From: Viscum album
Lineage: Eukaryota > Streptophyta > Magnoliopsida > Santalales > Viscaceae
Direction of reading: 5' to 3'
NCBI GenBank assembly: GCA_963277665.1
Contig: OY728130.1
Span: forward strand, 1,363,678,393 to 1,363,742,392
Length of the DNA: 64,000 nucleotides
Program-made: the position numbers and the translations under genes
Shown: positions 1 to 11,355 of the stretch, one piece after another
Layout: each line of letters starts with the position of its first letter
Numbering within the stretch: the stretch's first letter is position 1
Notes under the pieces: model-generated
What the model saw: the letters and a program-made list of their open reading frames with translations, nothing else
Databases searched by the model: none
Told to the model about the DNA's origin: nothing

Positions 1-721
1 CACATCTCTAGAAAACCCAAAAAGTCCACCCCTATTCCATGCCGAATGAGTCTTTTAGAAGAAGGTCCTATCGAGACAACCAACTGTGCTACTCATTTGA
101 TGTAGCCTTCCTTGAGTTGCCCTGGTAATAGTGGGCCATCTGATCAGACATCCACTACAGCCCCTCTAAAGTGCAAGGTTCATAGTTCAGCAAATACCCA
201 GAGGCAATATCTCTCTGAAGATACATCTCTTTTTAAGAAATCAATGCCTCCAGAATAGAGGTATTAGTTTTCCAGGTAATATGCTGATCAATCGGGTTTG
301 GAAATGTGATCGTTGTGTCAGACAGCAGACCAAACCTATAGGAAGGAAGCCTGTCTGAGATTGGGTACTCCCATTGGCCCGTCATAAGAAGATTAGCCAG
401 ATATTGGTGAAATGGAATGACCAAAAATTTTTCATCTACTGAATCCACCATGCTCTTCGATCGTTCATCAGAAACAGAAAGAGGGATGAAAATAATAGCT
501 TTAGAAGAAGCAGTGACCTCTACAGCAGCCTGTGAATCAACCATTGCAACCTTCATGGGAAGATACAGAATCCAGCAAATAAAAATAAATCCAATAAAAA
601 ATGTTGGATAAAATGACATGGAGGAGTGGATAAATGACTCAAAATATGTCCACAAAAGGCTCTGCATATGGATTTCAGAAATGGTATGTGTTATCCATAT
701 CCCGTGTACTGCAGGATACAA
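1..721 (-). pseudogene. Decayed reading frame of unknown family
   Basis: A minus-strand frame is open from about 721 to 233 (162 codons). It continues in the same frame to the window edge, interrupted by only a few TAA/TAG stops, so it reads as an old coding sequence rather than chance. The N-terminal third contains a hydrophobic stretch (around residues 36-53, with FFIGFIFICWILYL) that could be a membrane segment. The rest is mixed polar sequence with many aromatic residues (for example GQWEYPISDRLPSYRFG). No ATG lies at the upstream limit; the frame simply opens there. I do not recognise the family. It lies beside a Tat-type LTR and could be a transposon accessory ORF or a captured gene fragment. 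No function is proposed. Confidence 0.3.
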
Positions 722-2399
722 ATAAGTAACCCTGACTACAACTACGGTACGCAGATACCTCCCACCGCATACAGTCGTGGTACACTAACCATCCACAAGG
801 TTTTGATCCATGGATCATTTGCTGGAGAACAAAAAGGTTTGTGGAAAGTGGATACTGAGAAATATGATCTTGATTAAGTTCATATTCAGAAATTACAAAT
901 TAATGTTTAAAGTTTGGATTATTAGTTATTTATGTTCGGTTCTCTGGATTAAGTTTGGTATGCGGACAATCCCTCTACGTAGCATCCTCCTACGTGGAAT
1001 CTGGATTTTTTTCTTGAAACACTGCAAAAGTGTTCATAAAATAAAAAATATGGTACACGGACAGACAAATGGTGAGAATATTGGTTCACAGTACATACGA
1101 AGTAGTTCAAGAACGAGATTTTGGTAGGGATCATGGTACGTGAAAGTAGAGGAAGCCAGGGAAATCCAGAGCACTTTTTTCCACAAGAAATGATAAAAGA
1201 AAAATGACATGGGCCCCTATATATAGGTGTGGTCCCCTCCTACCAGGTCCATATGCTCTACCGAGAACCATTTTAGTACAAGACCGCTTCTACATCTAAA
1301 TCATCCCCTTTTCGTTCTGCAAAGACACCATTTTGGTGGGGTACATTTGTAGGGTCCTGAAAATCCCACCAAGGGAAGAAAATACCCCAACAATCACTTT
1401 GCAGAAGGAAGAAAGTACTCATAAAAGTCTATAATGGTGAATAAACTCAAAACATGTTTCAATTTTCAGAAAAAAATTGAATAGATTCATGTTTTAAAGG
1501 AAATTCAATTGGCCCGTATACCATCACTGGGAAAGGTACATAGAATAAGTGGATCTCAAAACAACAGGTACATAGAACCATCTGCGAACCGCTGGCCTGT
1601 GAGGTGATGACCATAGAAAAAGGCCAACTATAAATCATATTGCTGAAAGAATTGTGTGCGCGAAGTCAATCCGTGTACCGTAACATGAAATAATCAGTTC
1701 GTGGACGAAGCAAACGAGCAGGATTTTGTGAACTATGATTGCGAACCAAATCCTCACAAACCTCGGTTGATAGAGTCTTTTGTAGGTCTAGATAACTTTG
1801 TGGGCCTCCGCAAAAGGTGTCTCATTACCCATAGATAAAAGTGTCCTGATGCTCTATAAAAGGGAGAACCATAGGAGGACGAAGAATGGATGATGAAATC
1901 TTGAAGGGGAATCATAGGTTGGAAGAAAGAGTTAGGAGAAGACTACAGCTTCAGTATTGATTCATTGACAAAGCCTGAATTGTGAACTACACCCCCATAG
2001 GTACAGCCGACCGCAAAACATAAAATGGGGGAATTAAATAATAATAATAAAACCATAAACCTAATGGGTGAACCATGAACCATGTACCTCTCATGGATGA
2101 ATTTCCCAAAAACAATAATCCCTCGGACCTCCTTCAATATCGTGTTCTGCGTAGTGCACCACTACACAGAATGAACCCAGTTCTTCATTCTACATTAGTA
2201 CGTGGATGGAACCCAAAGCGACACGGTGAGCCATATACCACTATGGCACATGGTGGACTATACTGATGCCTGCATACCGCATCAGTACGTAGTCGACCCT
2301 CCTCCCCGCATACCACTACGGTATGCGGAGCCTCCCTCACCCAACATAAGAAACTAGTATGCAGAATGGGGTGTTTTCAGGTATCATTTACTTCGGATC
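722..2399. other. Unassigned intergenic sequence with a recurring palindrome
   Basis: No coding sequence is supported here; the short open frames are scattered and lack family motifs. The words GGTATGCGG and CCGCATACC recur (near 762, 953, 2274 and 2306). A perfect 9-bp inverted repeat with a 5-bp loop lies at 2306-2328. The base composition is less AT-rich than the Tekay LTRs that follow. The segment could be the 5' part of LTR D or a separate old element. Confidence 0.4.
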
Positions 2400-3499
2400 T
2401 AGCCTCACCCATCCATTACTTTCAAATCCTCTAGAATCAGGCCAAATCCTCCCCCAAAGCCACCAGACCCATATGGTCAGACCATCAGATGCACCAACAT
2501 GCCCCTTTGAGTCTACATACCCATGGTAAAGGGGAGTCGCAGAGGCTCTCCCCACAATGATTCAGGATTCAAAAATTCCTTTGGGTCTACATTCCCATGG
2601 TAACCTGGAGTCCCACCTTGGGATGCTGACATGAACATCCATGTTCTAGGGATTAAGGTTGATCAGTCGCTTTTCCATTCAAGGAGGAATAGTGATTAGT
2701 CAAAGAGGTTATGTTCTCTCTCCCCTTTTACAAGAATGAAACTCCACCCCTTCCCAAAACATGCTATGGGTACCTCCTGCTGAGGTATGTCCCCCATCAT
2801 TTGAGTCTTATCCATATGACCATTAATACCATCACACATTAAAGGGTTTGTTTCTCCGTACCCTCACCCATAGTCCCCCTAAACCCTTCCACCATGGGAT
2901 CTCCATCCACCACAAACAGGGTAGGAGGCATGTTCATTGTTGAATCTTTCACATCCTACTATTTCTCTCACCGACCATGACTCGTGTGGTCTTATAGGTT
3001 TGTGAGGATTATAAAAACTGCATGGTTATGAACTACAAGATCATTGATTCATGAACCAATCCGAATATGTAGGTTGTCTACCAAATGTCCCGAGCTTAAA
3101 AGGGTTCCCATCCACAAGGGGTCCACCTAATCATGTTTCCCCCAAATGGGAAACTCCCATGTGTAAGATCTAGAAAATCTAAACTATGTGGGTTCTGATT
3201 CCTCTCTCGAGGATATGTAGGAAGCCCTTCTTATGGGCCTGATCCCAACATCAAGTCACCTTCCGCCCTCCTGGATGATGATAAACTCTAGAGCGCCTTA
3301 TAATATGGCTCAAGTTAGTATTACCTCTATAGGATCAAATATATGCATGTCTATTGCGATCCTTCAAACCAAGGGTAGCCCATTGACCCACTCTTAGAGA
3401 AATAACCAAGGATTCTTGAACATATGAACATGACATAAATTTATAAGAGAGCCCTGGAACAGGAAAAAATCCTCCCCTGGAAGGGTGCGGTGTGCCTGA
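2400..3499 (+). repeat. Tat-type LTR remnant D, upstream part
   Basis: This segment is collinear with the LTR of the Tat/Ogre-like element T (about 23050-24760). Shared landmarks are the doubled CCCATGGTAA/GGGTTTATATATCC-type block, the CTTATAGG/CTTATAAA block before TTTGTGA, and two copies of the ACTAC...GATATGTAGG motif (3029-3077 and 3180-3229). Identity is low, so this is an older or different subfamily. The segment stops exactly where Tekay element A begins, and the collinearity resumes at 14247. Confidence 0.6.
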
Positions 3500-5643
3500 T
3501 GTAACACCACGACCCCTCTAAACTGGAGCCGGTGCATTACTTGTTATATTGGTATGGTTATAAGGAATTAAAATCCCTAAGGAATGATCAGTCTTGTAGT
3601 CTTGAAGAAACTAGATACATAGATGAAATTAAAATTACATTGTAAAAGGTTACAAAAGACAATACATAACAAAAACTAAAATTGCATCCACAACAACTCA
3701 ATAAGTGATCTCCTCTTCATAACCTGTTGAAGGTAAAAAAGTGAAAGGGGTGAGATAAAATTCCCTGTAAGGGTTACAAATAGTGGAATCATTAATCCAT
3801 AATAACTGAATTGTAAACAATTTGATATAATCAATATGGCATGGTAAATAAATAAAAAACTCATGCCATTAATAAACTGAGAATGAAACTGCATCCATAG
3901 ATTTTGTCATAGAGAAAACCTCATGGATAGTAATAACTGATAATGAAAAAATAGAATGATTATTAATTGGATTTAATGTATCTGGAACATGATACCATAA
4001 TACCGTAAAAAGGGTATAGTTATATGGGTAGAAACCTGTCTGATTTTTGGAAACAAACTCGAATGGTTTGTCGCCAACAGATTTGTATCATGAGACCTAT
4101 CGATGCATCGAGGGGGTGTAGTGGGCCCAACCCACTGCGAAATGTCCAAATAATTCTTTATAAATAGATTAAACACAATATAAATATGCATTTACATTAC
4201 TAGTATTGAATATAGGATACAGATTCATCAATATTTCCACAGTTAAAACATCATTCAAAATAAATACCGTATGTAAAATGGTATACAACTTAGACAATAA
4301 TCATATCCATGATATGAGAATATGGAAATTTAAATGGAATATAATTTCAATTGAAAAGTTATCTCAAATGGGTATTAGGTACACCACATAATAAAGAGTA
4401 GGTTCACAATACTAAGAAAGTCACAATGAAGTAAAAATTAAGACAAAGCTTGTTACCACATTATATTCAATTGAGTTGTATGAACAAAAGTTAATAACCC
4501 CCCAAAGAATCACAGAATACAATGAATATAAATAGGATCATGATAACATATATCAAATGGAAGTACACCTATACCACATATAATAAATAAGAGGTAAACA
4601 ATGGAAATCCCCCTGAATTAAAAGTGATATGAGAAAACCCCTTACAAACATTTCAGCATGGTAACAACTATTCTTGCTAGGGATTAATGAGAGGTAAATG
4701 GGTATCTCATTAATTATATGTATTAAAGGATGTATGTGGGAGGTTAAAAAACATACCTCATCATTATTTATTAAAAATTAAATGGTGCAATATAGGGAAT
4801 ATTCTTGAATAAAAGGGAGAGAGAGGATCTCTTACCTTATGCTCGAAGGTGTTCTTGATTGTTCTTAACGACCTAAATAATCAAATTTAGGTTCATTGAT
4901 AAATAATTCCATAACCTCATAATCATTTAATTGATATGGTATGACATTATTAGGTTCATTAATGGTATTTTTGATGGGTTTAAGATATTCAATTTTATTG
5001 TTTTGGAAGCATTTTCTTCCTTGGTTTTCATGATCTGTTTACTTGTATTTATGAATGGATGTTCATTTGAAATGTGGTTAAAAATTAAGAATTTTTAATA
5101 AATATTATTAGTGACATTAAATATACATAAATTATCTTATAATTATTCTGGATTATATAGTTTATAATGAATCATTAGTTAAAAGTTATTGATAAATGCT
5201 TGGATTTAGCTCGACGGTTTTGTGCACAGTAAACTTGTTTTGTATTATTATTCCATATTATGAGTGTGTAAGGATTCTAGAACATTATAAAATATAAAAT
5301 AAATAAATTATGATCTGTTTCAACAACTAAAAATATTTCATTACTAGTAATAAATATAGAAATGCAACTTGAAAACCCGTCTTCCATGAGTGTGATAAAT
5401 TAACACATCTCAGATAGTGTTTTTATTTATTGTATATAAGGAATGAAAGAAAATAGATTATCATGAAATATTACATTAGAATAATGAAAAAACAGTACAT
5501 GTATCATACTGGAATTATCATGGCATTTGGATGAGGTGAGGTGAGAAGAGAGAAAAAAATAATGGAACTTGTAAAAAGAATTGAAAGAAAAAGGAAGCGA
5601 GGTTCACCTCTTGAGTACTCCTCCTTGAGAAACTCGTTAAGGC

Positions 5644-5781
5644 CTTTTTTATAGACTTTTGGTGAGTCTAAAAGGTCTTGGACATGGGGATAGGGTGTTA
5701 GAAGCGTATTTGAAAAAATTTAGCCATGTCTTGAATCTTGAGTGGTGTGGGAGGAAGAGGGGGTGAGGGGTGGTTTATATA
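5644..5781 (-). promoter_or_regulatory. Candidate TATA boxes of LTR A
   Basis: Two minus-strand TATA-like sequences are visible: TATAAAAAAGG (5644-5654) and TATATAAA (5774-5781). The first sits at the position where the LTRs of B and C have TATAAAAGG. Neither is preserved in the right-hand LTR of A, which is the 5' LTR. Transcription from them is inferred, not seen. Confidence 0.45.
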
Positions 5782-6216
5782 GTGGAGGGGAGAGGAGTTT
5801 TCTTAATAGTATAATCATTAATTTATTATTTCCTCTCAAGAAAAGAAATAGTGAGTATTCCATGACCAAGAATAGTAATATATTCATGTGATTTATAGAT
5901 TTTGGTGACTACATCACTCATGATGCTAGGAATAGTTTATTTAAGTTATAATGAATTTATACGGTAAATTAATGTATTTTACTATTCACCAAAAAATCAA
6001 GTATTTTAGAAAAATCCCAAAAATTCACCCTAACCATCTTTTGACATGTAGAATCCAAAAATGAAGTCCATTTTTCAGAAATAATTTTCTAAACATGATT
6101 AATTAAATATTTAAATAAATCATTATTTAATAGAAATATATAATCAATTAAAATATTCATCTTCATTTTTAAGGTGCCTAAATTCATTTATACACTCAAG
6201 GGTATGGATACAATTC

Positions 6217-6300
6217 ATAAGAGTCATATTACTATTCATAAGTGTAAGTTACTATTCATAATGTAAGGTTACTATTCATAAGGGTAGGTTACTATTCACC
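6217..6300. repeat. Four-copy ~20-bp tandem repeat in LTR A
   Basis: Four consecutive units of about 20 bp each contain TTACTATTCATAAG or a near match; the last ends in CACC. The same array occurs in the other LTR at about 13915-14002. In the sense of the element it lies in U3, upstream of the TATA candidates. Confidence 0.8.
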
Positions 6301-6574
6301 AAAAATTAAGTTAATTCTATCAAACTCTAAATATCATCTTAAACACAACCCTGTATGTCAGATTTTTAAAATTCAAATCACAGAGATGGAAAATTTATGT
6401 TTAATGGATATGTTATGGCTATCTCCTATATGTAACCATGTTTTGTTTCATAAAGGCTCAGTGATTCATGAAATATAGGCTATCTAATGAATACAATTTA
6501 TTTAAGAGAAACATGCCATAAAATGTTTGGGGTGCTACATTATTTCTTCCATCATAAATTTCATCCTAGAAATT

Positions 6575-6838
6575 TTATTTATAAAGCCCTCCAAAAATAT
6601 GTGGGTGGTTATTCTTCATAACATCCTCAGGTTCCCATATTGCTTCCTCCATATTTTGGTTTCTCCAAAGAACCTTTACTAGAAGAGTTGTCCGATTTCT
6701 CAATACTTTCTCCCTTGTGTCAAGAATCTCGATAGGATTTTCACCATATGAAAAATCATGTTCTAGTTCTATTTCATCATAGGTGAGTACATTCACTAGG
6801 TATGGAATGTATTTCATTAACAATGACTCATGAAACAC
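6575..6838 (-). pseudogene. Element A: integrase tail and chromodomain
   Basis: This is the C-terminal end of the A polyprotein. The translated 87 codons contain the stretch that precedes the Tekay chromodomain (GENPIEILDTREKVLRNR) and then the chromodomain core VKVLWRNQNMEEAIWEPE, with its aromatic and acidic residues. In this family the chromodomain binds modified histone tails and steers integration into heterochromatin. The segment is separated from the upstream integrase block (6896-7306) by a frame break. It ends just before the 3' LTR at 6539, the normal position for this clade. Confidence 0.85.
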
Positions 6839-6895
6839 ATCATGAACTCTGGGGAGATTTGGCGGTATTGCTAAAAGGTAAGATACAACTCTAAT

Positions 6896-7896
6896 TCATT
6901 CAAGAATTTCAAATGGTTCAATGAACATGGGGATTAGTTTCCCTTTCTTACCAAAAATTAAGACACCCTTCCATGGAGATACCTTCAGAAAGACATGATC
7001 TCCCACTTGGAATTCCAAATCCTTTCTATGGTTGTTATCATAACTCTTCTTCCTACTTTGAGATACTTTAATATGGGATTGAATTTTCTTTACCTTTACC
7101 GTGGTATCCTCAATAAGTTCTGGGCCTATAAGTTTCCTCTCACCAACATCATCCCAACAAGTTGGAGTTCGAAATCTCTTTCCATAGAATGTTTCATATG
7201 GAGCCATTTGAATACTAGAATGAAAACTGTTGTTGTATAAAAATTCCACCAAAAGAAAGTATTGATCCCACATACCTTGGAAGTCAAGAGAGAATGATCT
7301 CATCATGACTTATAGAGTTTTAATAGTCCTTTCAGACTGTTCGTCAGTTTGGGGGTGATAAGCAGTACTCATATGAAGCTTAGTATTCAAAGACTTCTGG
7401 AGAATTTTCCAGAATTTGGATGTAAACAGGGGATCTCGATTAGACACAATCAATATAGGTCCACCATGAGGTCCTAAAACTTCATTAATATAATGTCTTT
7501 CCAAATTCTCAAGTTTTAAATTCTCCCTTATTGCAAGGAAATGTGCAGATTTTGTGAGATGATCAATAATTACACATATTGCGTCATCCCTTCTAAGATT
7601 CCTCAGTAGTCCAGTGAAAAAATCCAACGTAATGTCATCCCACTTCCACATAGGGAAAGGTTGAGGTTACATCACCCCTCTATGATGTTGTCTCTCTTCC
7701 CATTTTAGCTTAGTTACTAATGGGACACATAACCTCTTCCCAAATTTCAGAACTCCTTTATACACAAAGTCTTCTAATCTCCCATCCTTGACAACATTAA
7801 TTTATTCTGTAGATTTTAATCATCAGATTGAGAGATTTTTATCTTCTCTATTAAAGATGGTTTAGCAATCATTTGAAATAAGAAATATGTTTCCCT
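6896..7896 (-). pseudogene. Element A: integrase
   Basis: The integrase core lies in two blocks (7310-7651 and 6896-7306). The first block contains [16 protein letters not shown] and the DE-QSERTIKTL region. The second has the [15 protein letters not shown] and [12 protein letters not shown] motifs typical of Tekay and related chromoviruses. The second catalytic aspartate (usual context VSDRDP) reads VSNRDP here, because codon 7439-7441 is AAT. The enzyme would therefore be inactive even without the stops. The N-terminal zinc-binding part (about 7652-7896) is only recognisable in fragments in shifted frames. Confidence 0.88.
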
Positions 7897-8371
7897 TTAT
7901 TTAACAATTTCCATATCCATATTTAGTAGATTCATGAATATAAGATCTCTCTCATTCCTCATTTGAGTGGGAAGTCCATGATCTTTCCTACTTAATGCAT
8001 CTTCCACCTTATTTTCCTTTCCTGGGTGGTAGTGTATTGAAAAATCATAATCTTTGAGTAACTCAATCCATCTAATTTGCCTCATGTTTAGTTCTTTTTG
8101 TGTGAAAATGTATTTCAAACTCTTGTGTTCTATGTATATCTCACATTTTTTTACCGTAAAGATAATATCTCCATATCTCAAGAGAAAATATTACAACTAC
8201 TAACTCAAGATCATGTGTTGGATAATTTTTCTCATGAGTCTTCAAATTCTTTGATGCATACATAATAACTTTACCATTTTTCATAAGAATAAAACCCAGA
8301 CCATTATTTGATGCATCACTGTATATTATAAATACATCACTTCTAGATGGAAGAGTCAAAAATTCGAGCAT
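7897..8371 (-). pseudogene. Element A: RNase H
   Basis: Two overlapping fragments in different frames give the Ty3/gypsy RNase H. The upstream one (8141-8371) starts with the catalytic context [12 protein letters not shown] and continues through [19 protein letters not shown]. The downstream one (7897-8181) has [19 protein letters not shown] and the terminal [15 protein letters not shown]. The catalytic Asp (YSDAS) is intact here, unlike in element B. A one-base shift near 8150-8180 separates the halves. Confidence 0.88.
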
Positions 8372-9299
8372 TGACCAATTTTCTTTTCAATTCTTCAATG
8401 AATTCTATACATTATTTTTTCCACACAAACTTGAATACTTTACGTGTGAGATTGGTTAGAAGGTTAGCTAGGCGGGTGAAATTTTGAATGAAATGCCGAT
8501 AGTAACCTGCTATGCCAATAAAACTACCTACCTCGGTAATGATTGTTGGCTTGGGCCAAACTTGGATTGCCTTTTTCTTTGTATGATCAACTATTATTCC
8601 ATCCTTAGAGACTATATGACCTAGAAAAGAAATTGATTGTAGCCAAAATTCTCACTTGCTAAACTTCCCATATAATTCATTTCCTCTAAGAGTTTTCAGA
8701 ATAAAACGCAAGTGATCCTCATGGTCTTCATAGATTTTTCAGTATACTAGTATATCATCAATGAATACTACAAAAAAGTTATCAAGATATTCCTTGAAAA
8801 ATATATTCATTAAATCCATGAAAATGGATGGTGCATTCATCTTTCCAAAAGGAATCACTTTAAACTCGTAATACCCATACCTAGTTCGAAATGATGTCTT
8901 CGGAATATCTTCCTTCCTCACACGCAACTGATGATATCTGGATCAAAGGTCAATCTTTGAAAAGTATCGATCTCCATGAAGTTGATCAAATAAATCTTCA
9001 ATACGGGGAAGAGGATACTGATTATTTATTGTAATTGCATTGATTTCCCTGTAATCAATGCATATCCTCATGGATACATCTTTCTTTTTGACAAACAAGA
9101 CCGGGACTCCCCATGGAGAAACACTAGGTCGAATAAATAATTTTTCACTCAACTCCTCTAGTTGTTTATTTAGCTCCACAAAATCCACAATGAACATTCT
9201 ACAGAGGGTCTTTGATATAGGTCTTGCACCAGGAATTAAGTCAATGGAAAACTCAATTTCCTGCTTAGGAGGATGTCCAGGTAAATCCTCTAGAAACAC
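8372..9299 (-). pseudogene. Element A: reverse transcriptase
   Basis: RT motifs appear in order on the minus strand. From 9299: [20 protein letters not shown], then [42 protein letters not shown] (8943-9299), then [20 protein letters not shown] and the catalytic [11 protein letters not shown] (8739-8927). The frame breaks at about 8930. The thumb and connection region (8372-8738) is readable only in mixed frames (for example SFLGHIVSKDG). The catalytic aspartates are present, but the coding sequence is interrupted several times. Confidence 0.9.
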
Positions 9300-9461
9300 A
9301 TCAATGTATTCTTAAACTATATACACATGTTCAATTTAAATACTTCTTTACTCACCCATAGATATTGGGTTCTCTTACTCTTCAAGAATTTCATTCAATA
9401 GAGATACTGGGGGTGGTTCTATATAAGAATCAGATGGTGAGGTATCTGCTCTAAAGATAAG

Positions 9462-9833
9462 TTATTCTAAACCATTTCCAAAAATTGTAACTTCCTTTTT
9501 CTTGAAATAAATCTTCGCATCATATTTTGACAGCCAATTCATACAAAGAATTATATCAAAGTCATTCATTGGTATGATGATAAGGTTAGCAACTAAATCA
9601 CATTTATGTTTCACGAGGGGGACTAGTTGACATGCCTTTGTTGCAATGATGCATCCCCTAGAAGTTTTGACAGATAACACCTTTATTAAATCAAATTGGA
9701 CATGTCTAATTTTCTTGTAAAAATGGGAAGATATAAATGAATGTGATGATCCAGAATCAAATAAAGTGTTGGATAAGTTTGAGAAATCAATTAAAGTACC
9801 TTCCACCACATCATTAAGAACTACAAATTCCAC
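9462..9833 (-). pseudogene. Element A: aspartic protease
   Basis: A 123-codon block carries the retroviral-type protease active site FDSGSSHSFISSHFYKK (D-S-G intact) and the downstream flap and dimer region, ending in IILCMNWLSKYDAKIYFKKKEVTIFG, the usual end of PR in chromoviruses. In the functional family it cleaves the Gag-Pol polyprotein. It is out of frame with both gag and RT, and a gap of about 160 bp to the RT block carries stops. Confidence 0.88.
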
Positions 9834-10862
9834 GGTTGTAATCTCATAAGCTCTCCCTTTCTCTCTTGTATTTTTATGAGGAATTTTTCCTTAGCTCTTA
9901 AGAAACTCATTTTCATAGTGTCCCCTATCTCTACAATTGCAGAATTGAACATCATAAAATCATTCCTTCCCATTGAATTCATGAGATAGATGACCCTTTT
10001 CTCCACACTTATAGCAGACTCCCATGCCTTTCAAGCATTTCCCAAGATGATTCTTTCCACAGTTCTCGCATAATTGGAATTTATTCATTACCTTGTTCTT
10101 CTTTAGTGATTTACCTTTCCCTTGGTTATCAGAGTATTGATTTTTTTATCTCGGTTTCCCTTGATAAAATTTGTTCTAGAAAATTCCTTCTCTGTTTTGA
10201 TGGAACTTGATACAATTTCATCATATGATAAAAATGTTTGAGAAGACAGTGCCCTTCGAAGAATTGGATTACAACCTTCAAAGAAATGATCAATATTGTC
10301 TGTCGAGTCACATATGTAATCTACAGTATACCTGGATAGCCTTTTAAAGGTAGCCTCATAATCTACAACACTGTCTTCTTCCATTTTCTTTAATCCAAGG
10401 AATTTCCTCTTAATTTCGGTTCATTTCTTATGAGGGAAATATTTTTCGAAGAATATTTCCTTAAAATTCCTCCATCACATATATTCTATTTCTTCTTCCT
10501 CTATGGTATTCTGAATCAAGTAACACCATTGATCCACATATCCCTTGAGACAATATACTTCTAGTATTACCTTTTCATTTTCATTGCATCTTAAGGGCAT
10601 GAATATATTTTCAAGGGACTTGATTCATTTATCAGAAACCACTATATTAGTAGTCCCACTGAAATATGGGGGATTATTCCACCTGAAATGATCCAACACA
10701 AGTGTGGAATGGTTATTTGTTACAACCTGAGTAAGTTGTCCCAATATTGTCATGATATGTTCTCCTCCAACATTGACTATGTTGACTTGCTTAGTGGGGA
10801 TATCCCTACATTATACATGAATATTGATTCCCCTTATTCCATTAGATTCCATTTCTAAATAA
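9821..10862 (-). pseudogene. Element A: gag
   Basis: Gag starts around an ATG at 10860-10862 (MESNGIRG...). It shows the chromovirus capsid pattern in pieces: PPYFSGTTNIVVSD, then a Trp/Cys block near 10520 (VDQWC), then the 10103-10384 fragment MEEDSVVDYEATFKRLSRYTVDY, which matches the capsid helix that precedes the linker. A Cys-rich tail (around 9990-10070) contains remnants of the Zn knuckles. At least four stops and shifts break it. In working elements Gag packages the RNA in the cytoplasm. Confidence 0.82.
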
Positions 10863-11355
10863 TGGAACACACTAGATTAGGGTATGAGTCATAATGTATA
10901 ATATTAACTTAACAAAATACATAGCATAAATTGAGATCCAACACATGGATAATCCCATAATCAGAAAAGTGGTTTCTTTGAGGAATAATTTACATATCAA
11001 TCCTTCATAATGTATTGTAAAGAAAATATGAATTATCCTAAGCATATCCCCAAGGAGTTTCATAACCAAGATGACAGAAAGGCCTATTGTCATGTACCAG
11101 GATACCCCAGGTCAAGCCCGAAACTCCTTGTTAGTGCTTTCACTCCTAGGTACATCTGTGCCAGAGACACCTCTACCTACTCGTATCCAGATAGGGATGT
11201 ATTTTCTAGAAAGATTCATATAATCTATTCCTTACCAAAATACTATGACATTTCTATAACTTCATCCTAAAATACTACCTTAGGTATTTTCTCCCTAATC
11301 TACATTTTCTAATCTAGTTTTCCAAGTTTGTTACTAAAATTTCTTTGATACCAAC
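10863..11355 (-). other. Element A: untranslated leader and PBS
   Basis: Non-coding leader between the 5' LTR and gag. Next to the LTR, the minus strand at 11342-11354 reads TTGGTATCAAAG, a degenerate primer-binding site of the initiator-Met type (usual TGGTATCAGAGC). The segment is partly collinear with the leader of element C (about 55900-56435). Confidence 0.75.

Larger units (their letters stand above)
3500..6539 (-). repeat. 3' LTR of element A
   Basis: Pairs with 11356-14241 along its whole length. It begins TGTAACACC and ends GTGCTACA on the plus strand. It keeps about 150 bp (near 5714-5871) that the other copy has lost, including a TATA-like box. A palindrome CGATGCATCG lies at 4101-4110, and four direct repeats containing ACTATTCA lie at 6221-6300. 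Confidence 0.93.

Noticed and set aside
6500..10900. Possible integrated pararetrovirus
   Set aside because: Order PR-RT-RH-INT-chromodomain with LTRs and an integrase is that of a chromovirus; no movement protein or viral coat motif is present.
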